Shown here piece by piece: positions 37,204 through 45,760 of a stretch of 55,049 nucleotides of DNA (within the stretch, counting starts at the first letter, position 1; each line of letters opens with the position of its first letter). Both the position numbers and the translations under genes were made by a program. The notes under the pieces were generated by a model. The model did no database searches and was not told the DNA's origin. It worked only from the letters and a program-made list of their open reading frames with translations. The DNA comes from Gracilariopsis chorda. Taxonomy: Eukaryota; Rhodophyta; Florideophyceae; Gracilariales; Gracilariaceae. The DNA lies in NCBI GenBank assembly GCA_003194525.1, contig NBIV01000503.1, forward strand, positions 1 through 55,049. The letters run 5' to 3'.

Positions 37204-37592
37204 CTAAGGAAGTTGAGGGGATGGAAGGGACGTTCGCCAGCTCTAGCTTGGATTTACTTGGAGGTCCTTCAGGCACATCTTATATACCACTCTAAACTCG
37301 AATTGCGCGGGAACACCAACTACAAGTAAAACCTAAACCACTAAGCAGGGACACTCAGTACTACCAATCATCATCTAGCATGACATAGCCAGCTCAGCAC
37401 AACCTCATTACATCAACGCACACCAACGCACCAACGTTCCGTAATAGTTACGTGCATACACATGACCATGACAAGGCACAAATTCACGACTCCAACCCAC
37501 GCCAGCACATGCCAACACATCACGGTAAGACAACACGTCACGGTAAGTCGGCACGTAACCTGTGGTGTTAGTGCCATGTCATCAAGTGGCAA
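37204..37592 (-). repeat. Inverted partial LTR-B (unit 7)
   Basis: Reverse complement of the 3' half of LTR-B, ending GGCAA at 37588-37592. If A inserted into an antisense LTR-B, GGCAA should recur to the right of the A array outside this window. Confidence 0.9.
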
Positions 37593-38325
37593 TGTTGAAG
37601 TGTTGAACTCTACAAGTGGTCGAGTGCCTGGCCAACCCCCGCAGAAGGTGTCAGCTTGGTCCAAAACCAAACCTTCAGGGGACGTTGGGCACTTTTGGAG
37701 CCCCTCGCTCCAAAAGCGCATATGCGCCTCTGCTCAAACCCAACGTGAAATGGCAATGTGATTGGCTACTGGAAAATGCTATATGCATTGTATACCGTAC
37801 AAGTGTTATGGAGTGTATGGTACTGGATTGCGGATATGCACAAGTGGAGCAATGTGGTTGGTCCAAGTGTGCGCGCAGTAGACGGTTGTGCTGCAATGCC
37901 GAAGATGCGAATGGAAGCTGTATTGGGTGATTTGGGACAATGTGCGTTTGTGGGCTGCGCGGAGGGGTTGGAGTGCCAGGATGGTAATTATTGATTTTTT
38001 AGAGCTGGTTCCAGATCACGGGACTGGCAATGAATTTGCCGCATTGATTGATTTAGTTATTTGAAATTGTGACCCTCTAGATTGTGCGCGCTTTTCGTGT
38101 ACACCTGCACAGACGAATAACGTGTAGTGCAATGGTGCAACCGCCGCCGTCGCTTGCTGCAACGACGGTGAAGTGTGTGCGGTAGGGTATATGTAGATTG
38201 GCTGTGCCTGCTGTCGAGTAAACTGGTCGAGTAAGGCTGACAACCTTCCTTGTTTTATTTTCTTGTTTCTTCTTCCTCCCGTTGTTTCTTCCCTTTTGTT
38301 TTCATAACCCGCGTGCGTTGCAACA
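37593..38325 (+). repeat. LTR-A, 5' LTR of the complete A copy
   Basis: 733 bp, array type. About 3% different from its 3' partner at 44241, so either the insertion is not recent or the array LTRs have been homogenised separately. Confidence 0.93.
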
Positions 38326-39112
38326 GGTTATGGGCCCAGAGCGTGGACGTTTCGCATACGTCGCGCTCTACTAATATCTCTTTGGATTCTACGAAGACTG
38401 GTTTTTCTTGCGCGCAGGTACGCGTTGCGTTGCGAGCGAGCGAATCTTGTGGAAGTCGAGTGGCAGTGGTGAAAGTAGGCAAAGCGTTCAGAGACACCTT
38501 CTCTGGTAAGCCGACCTGCGCCTGTTCCGATCCCTGCTTCTTTGCTTCAGCGCACAAGGAAGACCGCACTAATTTCCGGCAAGCAACTAGAAGGGGTTAC
38601 CTGGTGAAAGCTTATCGCGTCAGCTACTAGCCTCCCTTGGACGTCTCGTACGGATTGTAAAGCCCCTCGCTCTGAAGTGCGCAGAGCAGGATTGGTTGCA
38701 GATACCGCATCTCACCTGGAGAGAGTTACCAGGGACCAGAGGATTCGGACCTCTAGGGTAGCGGGGATAGTATCTCCTGCCAGTGCGCCCGTCTTAAGAA
38801 GTTTTATTTCTGTCCAGGCTCGTATCAGTACGTCCTGTGAGTATACTCCGGGCGTTGAGTACCCGAACTCGGCATGTGATCGCGTACGAGACGCGTCTCG
38901 ACAAGCGTAGTAGACTTGGTTACACGGTCTCCGCTGAAGTTTTCGCTGTTGAGTGTTTGAGATTCTTCTCCGCTCCAGTTTTTCTGGTTCTTTGTGTAAC
39001 AGAAGCCTTGAAACCCCTCTTTCGGCTTCAATACATTGCGTGGATATCACTACATTTGGCATCTACTTAGTTGCTTTTGTTGCTTTTCTTTGGTTCTAGT
39101 CCCGTAGGAACC
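38326..39112 (+). other. PBS and 5' leader of A (unit 7)
   Basis: PBS 38326-38339, leader nearly identical to unit 6. Confidence 0.8.
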
Positions 39113-41725
39113 ATGTCCGACTCCGAAGTTGAAACGGAATCCACATCTGGAATGAAAATTCCTCGTTTCCATGGTAAGCGTGGTGATGATTATATGCTGT
39201 GGCGTCACCGTCTCCGTGCTGCATGCCGTATTACATGTGTCTGGAATGTCGCGAATCCCTCTGGGGTTCAATCTACCACAGATATGTCAACTCAAGACAC
39301 AACTACCGCAGGTAGTGGCACTGAAATAGCAACTCCCCGTATCATTGCGAAACGAGAAAAGGCTTGTGGTATCATCATCTGTGCTCTTGGTGATGCTCCA
39401 TTACACGTAGTCATGGACATGGATGATGATCCTGCACGTATGTTGCAACTCTTGGATAGACGTTATGCCTCCAATAGGACTGTATCTATAATTGCAATGC
39501 AGACGCGATTGTTCCGAATGTCGTACAGCGGTGAGAACATGTCCAGCTATGTGGATCAATACACGGCATTGTTCGCTCAGTTAGACCGTATGGGCAAGGA
39601 TGCTGCTATACCGGAGTCTCACAAGGCACCTATGCTACTTGCTTCCATTGATCCGAACAGTTCGTTGGAGTCCACGGCTGCTGCACTCCGTACCAAGGAC
39701 ATATCGGAACTGACTTGGGACTATGTGGCAACCACTTTGATCGATGAGTACAATGCTCGTCTGGTCAGTTCTTCTAGTTCTGGACGTACGCGAAGTCGAA
39801 AGAAGAACAGAAGCAAAGGTTCTGGTGGTTCACGTGTGTCTAAAAACTCCAGTCACACTCACATCAGGGATGGAAGTGACTCTGATGATCGGCCAAGTAC
39901 AACTGGTAGAGCATACGTGGTGTCCAGTAACCGGAATTATCACTGTGAATTCTGTGATCGTGATGGTCACACAAAGGACAGATGCCATGTGAATCCCGAT
40001 AACCCAGATAATCACTTACCCAAAAGCCCCCTGGACAAGCTTAACATCAAATCGAAGAGCAAATCTGGGGCGTCCAAGTCTTGCAATAAACCGGCTGGTA
40101 GTTCATCAAAGATTGAGGTATGTGGTATGGCACTGGAAAAGTCTTCCATCGTACCTCCCGACAGTTGTGATATGGACACCTATGCCGATAGTGGTGCTAC
40201 ATCACACTTTTTCCATTCGGTGTCTGCGTTTATTCCCGAGTCTTTGCACAACGTAGAAACTCGAACCATCATGCTTGCCAACAATACTGAAGTATGTGCA
40301 ACGCAGCGGGGTGACATAGTACTGCCATTTGAGTACGCAAACCTACGATTGACTGATGTCCTGTTCGTTCCAGAACTGGAATACAATTTGGTGTCCATAG
40401 GATGCTTGGCGGACAAGGGCATTGAATCTTTCCTTCGCTCAAGTGAAGTTCGTCTCACCTTGGACAATGGGTTTGTAGTCGGCAGTGGCCATGGCGATCG
40501 ACGCTCGGGGTTGTACACCTTACCCGATCCGATATTGCAAGGTACCAACCCAACCCCTTCCTCGTCACCAACTAGTGGAGATCATTGCATGAAGACATCG
40601 GAGTCCAGTATTGCTAATCTATGGCATCGGCGACTTGCCCACATCAATGCGCGCGACCTCCAGTCAGTTTACAAACATGCTGAAGGGGTGCCGAAGACGT
40701 CGGGAATGGAGGAGATATGCCGCCCGTGTATGCTTGGTAAGGCGCATAAACTTCCGTTCCCTGGCAAATACGACCGAGCATCAGCCGTAGGTGAGGTGGT
40801 ACACTCCGATATACTAGGACCCCTTGTACCTTCATTCCCACAAAGGTTTCAATATGGCTCTACCTTCCTCGACGAGCCTTCAAGTTATGCGCTCTTAGGC
40901 TTCATGATCCATAAAAGTGAAATTGCTGTTGTATTCGATGCAGTTGAGCACAAGTTCCAGCAGCTTGGAGGAGTGGCCATTGCGAAAGTGCACTTGGATA
41001 ATGCCCAGGAGTATATTGCATTGCAGCTAAACCCTGCCAACAATCTTCAAGACACTTCTTTCTCTCCTCCGTATACTCCGGAACACAATGCAATAGCCGA
41101 GCGCATCAATCGAACTATGGAGGAAGCTGCTCGAGCTTTGCTCATACAGGCAAGTCTCCTAGAGTGCTTGTGGCCATACGCATTAAAGCATGTCATACAT
41201 GTTCGCAATAGGGTTTATCACTCAGCAACTGGAAGCAGCCCTTACCTTTTGATGACTGGTTCAAAACCATCCCTGAAGCATGTCAAAGTGTTTGGGTGTG
41301 CTGCGTTCGTGCTTAAGATGAAACCGGATACCAAGTTCGAGTCTTGTGCACTTGAGGGAGTGTACTTGCAGACTCTTGAGCATGGTGTGTATGATGTTTT
41401 AGTCAATGATAGTGATGAGATTCCACGCATTGTAAAGTCTCGGCATGTGACATTTGACGAGTCCAAGTTCCCTGGGGCACCATTTCTGGAACATGTTATG
41501 AGTGATGAAGGTGCATCAGATGATACTTATGAATGCACAGATCACTCTGAAATCGATACTGAGAGTGGTAGTATGGTTTCTGTGGACACCCCAATCGACA
41601 TTGAGAGTGATGTTGGCAGTAGTACCTGTGCTGTCACTGAAAACCAAATGTTCCGGGGAGCATGGGCTGTTTTAGAGGGTACCTCTGCAAAAGCGCATAT
41701 GCGCGTGTGCGCGAACCCAACATGA
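39113..41725 (+). CDS. A Gag-protease-integrase polyprotein (unit 7)
   Basis: 870 aa, the same protein as at 33088, with all zinc-knuckle, DSGA, HHCC and DDE residues. Here the interrupted remainder of pol lies beyond the solo LTR-B in the same orientation. A ribosome reading the present transcript stops at the TGA in LTR-B (41723-41725), so RT and RNase H cannot be translated as one polyprotein with Gag unless the solo LTR is removed from the RNA. Confidence 0.9.
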   Translation: MSDSEVETESTSGMKIPRFHGKRGDDYMLWRHRLRAACRITCVWNVANPSGVQSTTDMSTQDTTTAGSGTEIATPRIIAKREKACGIIICALGDAPLHVVMDMDDDPARMLQLLDRRYASNRTVSIIAMQTRLFRMSYSGENMSSYVDQYTALFAQLDRMGKDAAIPESHKAPMLLASIDPNSSLESTAAALRTKDISELTWDYVATTLIDEYNARLVSSSSSGRTRSRKKNRSKGSGGSRVSKNSSHTHIRDGSDSDDRPSTTGRAYVVSSNRNYHCEFCDRDGHTKDRCHVNPDNPDNHLPKSPLDKLNIKSKSKSGASKSCNKPAGSSSKIEVCGMALEKSSIVPPDSCDMDTYADSGATSHFFHSVSAFIPESLHNVETRTIMLANNTEVCATQRGDIVLPFEYANLRLTDVLFVPELEYNLVSIGCLADKGIESFLRSSEVRLTLDNGFVVGSGHGDRRSGLYTLPDPILQGTNPTPSSSPTSGDHCMKTSESSIANLWHRRLAHINARDLQSVYKHAEGVPKTSGMEEICRPCMLGKAHKLPFPGKYDRASAVGEVVHSDILGPLVPSFPQRFQYGSTFLDEPSSYALLGFMIHKSEIAVVFDAVEHKFQQLGGVAIAKVHLDNAQEYIALQLNPANNLQDTSFSPPYTPEHNAIAERINRTMEEAARALLIQASLLECLWPYALKHVIHVRNRVYHSATGSSPYLLMTGSKPSLKHVKVFGCAAFVLKMKPDTKFESCALEGVYLQTLEHGVYDVLVNDSDEIPRIVKSRHVTFDESKFPGAPFLEHVMSDEGASDDTYECTDHSEIDTESGSMVSVDTPIDIESDVGSSTCAVTENQMFRGAWAVLEGTSAKAHMRVCANPT
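41606..41610 (+). other. Target-site duplication AGTGA, left copy
   Basis: AGTGA directly precedes the TGTTGG start of LTR-B; the matching copy is at 42390-42394. Five bp is usual for Copia integrases. Confidence 0.9.
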
Positions 41726-42389
41726 AACTGGCTTCTGATTGGCTACTGCAAATGTACATATGCTACGTGGTGCGTACAAGTGGTATGGCATAACTGGATC
41801 GGTTGGACACACCCACGTGTCCAGCTACTACAGTGGTCACAGTGTACGTTGTGTGCAGGGGATACTGATGAAGTGGTTGACACCTGGTACAAGTGGTACA
41901 GCAGTGGTTGGTACAATGGTAAGGTGCGCATGCACTGTCAACAGGTTTACACATGCACGGGTATATTGATGACGTGGGTGTTGTGTGCATTGCCACATGA
42001 TGACATGGCACTAACACCACAGGTTACGTGCCGATTTACCGTGACGTGTTGACTTACCGTGATGTGTTGGCATGTGCTGGCGTGTGTTGGAGTCGTGAAT
42101 TTGTGACTTGTCATGGTCATGTGTATGCACGTAACTATTACAGAACATTGGTGCGTTGGTGTGCGTTGGTGTAATGAGGTTGTGCTGAGCTGGCTATGTC
42201 ATGTTAGATGATGATTGGTAGTATTGAGTGTCCCTGCTTAGTGGTTTAGGTTTTACTTGTAGTTGGTGTTCCCGCGCAATTCGAGTTTAGAGTGGTATAT
42301 AAGATATGCCTGAAGGACCTCCAAGTAAATCCAAGCTAGAGCTGGCGAACTTCCCTTCCATCCCCTCAACTTCCTTTCAACTCTCAACA
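41611..42389 (+). repeat. Solo LTR-B inside A pol
   Basis: 779 bp, TGTTGG start, CTCAACA end, flanked on both sides by AGTGA. A single LTR with intact termini and matching flanks is the expected result of recombination between the two LTRs of a former full B element. It keeps the original 3' end (CTTCCTTTCAACTCTCAACA) and AAGCTAG, unlike the recombinant LTR-Bs of the array. Confidence 0.95.
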
Positions 42390-42394
42390 AGTGA
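42390..42394 (+). other. Target-site duplication AGTGA, right copy
   Basis: Right half of the AGTGA duplication around the solo LTR-B. Confidence 0.9.
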
Positions 42395-42725
42395 TACGGA
42401 ACATATTGAATCCACTCCTATACCAACGGCACAGAGCATTGAAAGCGGTACCGATCATCCAGATGATAGCGAGCGTACTTCTGGTGACGATTCGGACCCA
42501 GACAATTGTGGTGAGCATGCCCCAAGTGCTAGTCAACATACTTCGGAAACTGATGTCTTACCGGAATCTGAACCAGAACTACGCTATCCTCGCCGTACAC
42601 GACGTGCACCAGCTAAGTGGTGGTACATGGCCGGTAGTGCAACGTCACAAATGGATATTACTACCAGTGATGAACCTACTCTGGGCGAAGCACTGTCTGC
42701 CACACCACTTGAGCAGAGCCTTTGA
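42395..42725 (+). CDS. A pol linker between integrase and RT, ends at TGA
   Basis: Continues the A frame after the solo LTR. It encodes an acidic Ser/Thr/Asp-rich linker and the basic YPRRTRRAPAKWW motif, then Leu-rich sequence to TGA at 42723-42725. The codons after the stop read on in the same frame (KSAIDEEL), the standard start of Copia RT, where a Trp normally precedes Lys. So the TGA replaces TGG. An LTR-B-derived ATG upstream (42306) opens the same frame, but this is probably chance. Confidence 0.75.
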
Positions 42726-44246
42726 AAGAGTGCCATTGATGAAGAACTGACATCTCTGGAGGAGAAGAACACTTGGGAGGAGGATGAATCACCTGCCTCT
42801 CAGCCTCTTCCTACTCATGTCATTCTAAACGTAAAGCGCGATGCCAAAGGATCAGTTGAGAGATTCAAGGCTAGGGTTGTGGCTGGTGGCAATCACCAGA
42901 CATACGGGCAGAACTACATGGAGACATATGCGCCAGTAGTGCCATTTAGCCTGGTCCGCATGTTCCTGTACGTCGCAATTTGTCTTCAGATGTATGTGGC
43001 TCAAGTAGATGTTAAGACTGCATTTCTCAACGGTGAGCTTAAAGAAGACGTGTGGGTGATGTCGCCGCGTGGTGTTCCTGGTCTGACCACAAAGTGCTAT
43101 AAGTTACTCAAGGCTATCTACGGTTTGAAACAGGCTCATCTAGCATGGCACACCAAGTTCAAAGCAGACATGAAGAGGTTGGGTTTTGAGGAACTACCCA
43201 GCGCACCGTGCGTATTCAAGCGAAAGGTTGGAGATGGCATGTATGCCTACATACTCGTATATGTGGACGACATTCTGGTGTTCACGCCAACGCTGGAGCA
43301 ACGGACTACGGTGTTGGAGGAGCTCAAAACACTCTATGACCTCCGCATTGAGAACCGAATCACTCTGTACCTTGGCGTGGAGCTGTCATGGAAGATAGGT
43401 ACAGCCGGACAACTCTTTGGTGTCAAGCTGGGACAGTCGCTGTATATTGAAAGTATACTTCGACGATTTGGTCTCCAGAACGCTAAGCCAGTACCTAGCC
43501 CTATGGTGGAGTGCTTCTTCACATCTCTAGCAATGGAGGAGGACAAATCACCAATGGATGTGCAGCTGTACCAGCAGATGATCGGGTCTCTGCTGTACTT
43601 GGCACTACGTACTAGGTTGGATATACTTGCACCAGTTCTCATCCTGGCTCGTTTTCAGAGTGCTCCTACCGCTTGGTGTCACAAAGCAGTGAAGCGTGTG
43701 CTCAGGTACCTGTGTGGAACGCGACAGCATGGGCTATGCTACAGGCCTGGATCGCTAGATCTGCATGGTTTTGTGGACTCTGACTACGCTGGAGATACTA
43801 CGAGTCGGAAGTCGATGTCCGGGTATATCTTTAAACTTGGGTCAGCAACCTGCTGGTATGGTGGTAGAAAACAAGCGTCAGTTGCGCTATCAACTGGAGA
43901 GGCGGAGTACTATGCTCTGACTTTGGCTGCACAGGAAGTGGTATGGGTTGCTCGTGTGCTACGGGAATGCGGCTTCGACATGAAACCTTTGGTTCCTCTA
44001 CACTCTGACAACCAGTGCGCATTGGAGTGGGCTGGTGGTGAAAGGTGTCCTTCTAGTCGTGCTAAGCACATTGATGTAAAGGTTCACTTTATCCGAGATC
44101 TCATAAGAGACAATGTGATTAGTGTTCAATACGTCCCAAGTGAGCTGAATGATGCCGATTTACTCACCAAGCCATTGGGACGTATGAGTGTTAATGCAAT
44201 TCTCAAACGGCTTGGTCTTGGACAGGAACTCGAGGAGGAGTGTTGA
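42726..44246 (+). CDS. A reverse transcriptase and RNase H
   Basis: Copia-type RT (RVT_2 class) with YAPVVPFSLVRMFL, QVDVKTAFLNGELKEDVW, AIYGLKQ and the YVDD active site at 43260-43271. RNase H follows with VDSDYAGD (first Asp at 43776), STGEAEYYAL and LHSDNQCALEW, ending with SELNDADLLTKPLG and a stop at 44244-44246 that lies in the first bases of LTR-A. About 506 codons, normal for this part of a Copia polyprotein. No frameshift. It has no start codon of its own and is separated from Gag-integrase by the solo LTR-B and a TGA, so it is probably not translated from this copy. It is the only A RT in the window. Confidence 0.9.
   Translation, partial: KSAIDEELTSLEEKNTWEEDESPASQPLPTHVILNVKRDAKGSVERFKARVVAGGNHQTYGQNYMETYAPVVPFSLVRMFLYVAICLQMYVAQVDVKTAFLNGELKEDVWVMSPRGVPGLTTKCYKLLKAIYGLKQAHLAWHTKFKADMKRLGFEELPSAPCVFKRKVGDGMYAYILVYVDDILVFTPTLEQRTTVLEELKTLYDLRIENRITLYLGVELSWKIGTAGQLFGVKLGQSLYIESILRRFGLQNAKPVPSPMVECFFTSLAMEEDKSPMDVQLYQQMIGSLLYLALRTRLDILAPVLILARFQSAPTAWCHKAVKRVLRYLCGTRQHGLCYRPGSLDLHGFVDSDYAGDTTSRKSMSGYIFKLGSATCWYGGRKQASVALSTGEAEYYALTLAAQEVVWVARVLRECGFDMKPLVPLHSDNQCALEWAGGERCPSSRAKHIDVKVHFIRDLIRDNVISVQYVPSELNDADLLTKPLGRMSVNAILKRLGLGQELEEEC
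44232..44240 (+). other. Polypurine tract of A
   Basis: GAGGAGGAG directly before the 3' LTR-A, the expected plus-strand primer site. The pol frame runs through it. Confidence 0.7.
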
Positions 44247-44973
44247 AGTGTTGAACTCTACAAGTGGTAGAGTGCCTGGCCAACCCCAACAGAAGGTGTC
44301 AGCGTGGTCCAAAACCAAACCTTCAGGGGACGATGGGCACTTTTGGAGCCCCTCGCTCCAAAAGCACATATGCGCCTCTGCTCATACCCAACGTGAAATG
44401 GCAATGTGATTGGCTACTGCAAAATGCTATATGCATTGTATACCGTACAAGTGTTATGGAGTGTATGATACTGGATTGCGGATATGCACAAGTGGAGCAA
44501 TGTGGTTGGTCCAAGTGTGCGTGCAGTAGACGGTTGTGCTGCAATGCCGAAGATGCGAATGGGAGCTGTATTGGGTGATTTGGGACAATGTGCGTTTGCG
44601 GGCTGCGCGGAGGGGTTGGAGTGCCAGGATGGTAATTGTTGATTTTTTAGAGCTGGTTCCAGATCAAGGGACTGGCAATGGATTTGACGCATTGATTGAT
44701 TTAGTTATTTGAAATTGTGACCCTCTAGATTGTGTGCGCGTTTCGTGTACACCTGCACACACGAATAACGTGTAGTGTAATGGTGCAACCACCGCCGTCG
44801 CTTGCTGCGACGACGGTGAAGTGTGTGCGGTAGGATATATGTAGATTGGCTGTGCCTGCTGTCGAGTAAACTGGTCGAGTAAGGCTGACAACCTTCCTTG
44901 TTTTATTTTATTGTTTCTTCTTCCTCCCGTTGTTTCTTCCCTTTTGTTTTCATAACCCGCGTGCGTTGCAACA
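44241..44973 (+). repeat. LTR-A shared by two A copies
   Basis: 733 bp. It is preceded by the A polypurine tract, so it is a 3' LTR, and followed directly by PBS and leader, so it is also a 5' LTR. It differs at about 24 sites from array LTR-As, including a broken palindrome (GCACATATGCGC). A three-LTR tandem of this kind usually comes from unequal LTR recombination. Confidence 0.93.
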
Positions 44974-45760
44974 GGTTATGGGCCCAGAGCGTCGACTTTT
45001 TGCAGACGTCGCGCTCTAGTAATATCTCTTTGGATTCTACGAAGACTGGTTTTTCTTTCGCGCAGGTACGCGTTGCGTTGCGAGCGAGCGAATCTTGTGG
45101 AAGTCGAGTGGCAGTGGTGAAAGTAGGCAAAGCGTTCAGAGACACCTTCTCTGGTAAGCCGACCTGCGCCTGTTCCGATCCCTGCTTCTTTGCTTCAGCG
45201 CACAAGGAAGATCGCGCTATTTTCCGGCAAGCAACTAGAAGGGGTTACCTGGTGAAAGCTTATCGCGTCAGCTACTAGCCTCCCTTGGACGTCTCGTACG
45301 GATTGTAAAGCCCCTCGCTCTGAAGTGCGCAGAGCAGGATTGGTTGCAGATACCGCATCTCACCTGGAGAGAGTTACCAGGGACCAGAGGATTCGGACCT
45401 CTAGGGTAGCGGGGATAGTATCTCCTGCCAGTGCGCCCGTCTTAAGAAGTTTTATTTCTGTCCAGGCTCGTATCAGTACGTCCTGTGAGTATATTACGGG
45501 CGTTGAGTACCCGAACTCTGCCTGTGATCGCGTACGAGACGCGTCTCGACAAGCGTAGTAGACTTGGTTACACGGTCTCCGCTGAAGTTTTCGCTGTTGA
45601 GTGTTTGAGATTCTTCTCCGCTCCAGTTTTTCTGGTTCTTTGTGTAACAGAAGCCTTGAAATCCCTCTTTCGGCTTCAATACATTGCGTGGATATCACTA
45701 CATTTGGCATCTACTTAGTTGCTTTTGTTGCTTTTCTTTGGTTCTAGTCCCGTAGGAACC
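44974..45760 (+). other. PBS and diverged 5' leader of the second A copy
   Basis: PBS 44974-44987. The leader differs from array leaders at scattered sites (for example CGTCGACTTTTTGCAGACG at 44989, ATTACGGGCG near 45493, TCTGCCTGTG near 45517) up to about 45661, after which it becomes nearly identical to them. The hairpin block itself is unchanged. Confidence 0.75.

Larger units (their letters stand above)
1..42389 (+). repeat. Tandem array of seven ~6.0-kb chimeric Copia units
   Basis: LTR-A starts recur at 1488, 7483, 13505, 19523, 25542, 31568 and 37593, giving periods of 5995-6026 bp. Each unit has the same internal order and the same junctions, so the array arose by duplication of an already rearranged segment and not by independent insertions. 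Clean units are 6025-6026 bp; the shorter ones have private small deletions. The seventh unit ends in a solo LTR-B followed by the rest of element A. The array starts mid-LTR-B at the window edge, so the copy number is a minimum. It could be partly an assembly product; reads spanning several units would decide. Confidence 0.9.
37593..44973 (+). mobile_element. Element A, complete but split by a solo LTR-B
   Basis: LTR-A (37593-38325), PBS, leader, gag-protease-integrase (39113-41610), solo LTR-B with target duplication (41611-42394), linker-RT-RNase H (42395-44246), purine tract, LTR-A (44241-44973). Without the insertion the element is 6597 bp and the two coding parts join in frame as about 1449 codons, with one internal TGA. 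This is the only copy that shows how A looked before the array formed. Confidence 0.92.

Noticed and set aside
1..42389. CRISPR or satellite array
   Set aside because: The repeats are 6-kb composites of LTRs and coding sequence, not short repeats with unique spacers or a monomeric satellite.
42723..42725. Selenocysteine readthrough at the TGA codons
   Set aside because: The sites are Trp in homologous proteins, no stem-loop of SECIS type was seen downstream, and retroelement polyproteins are not known selenoproteins.
42306..42725. 139-aa protein starting in LTR-B (ATG at 42306)
   Set aside because: The ATG comes from a base change in the solo LTR (AAGATATGCC); the frame is the A pol linker continuing in frame by chance.
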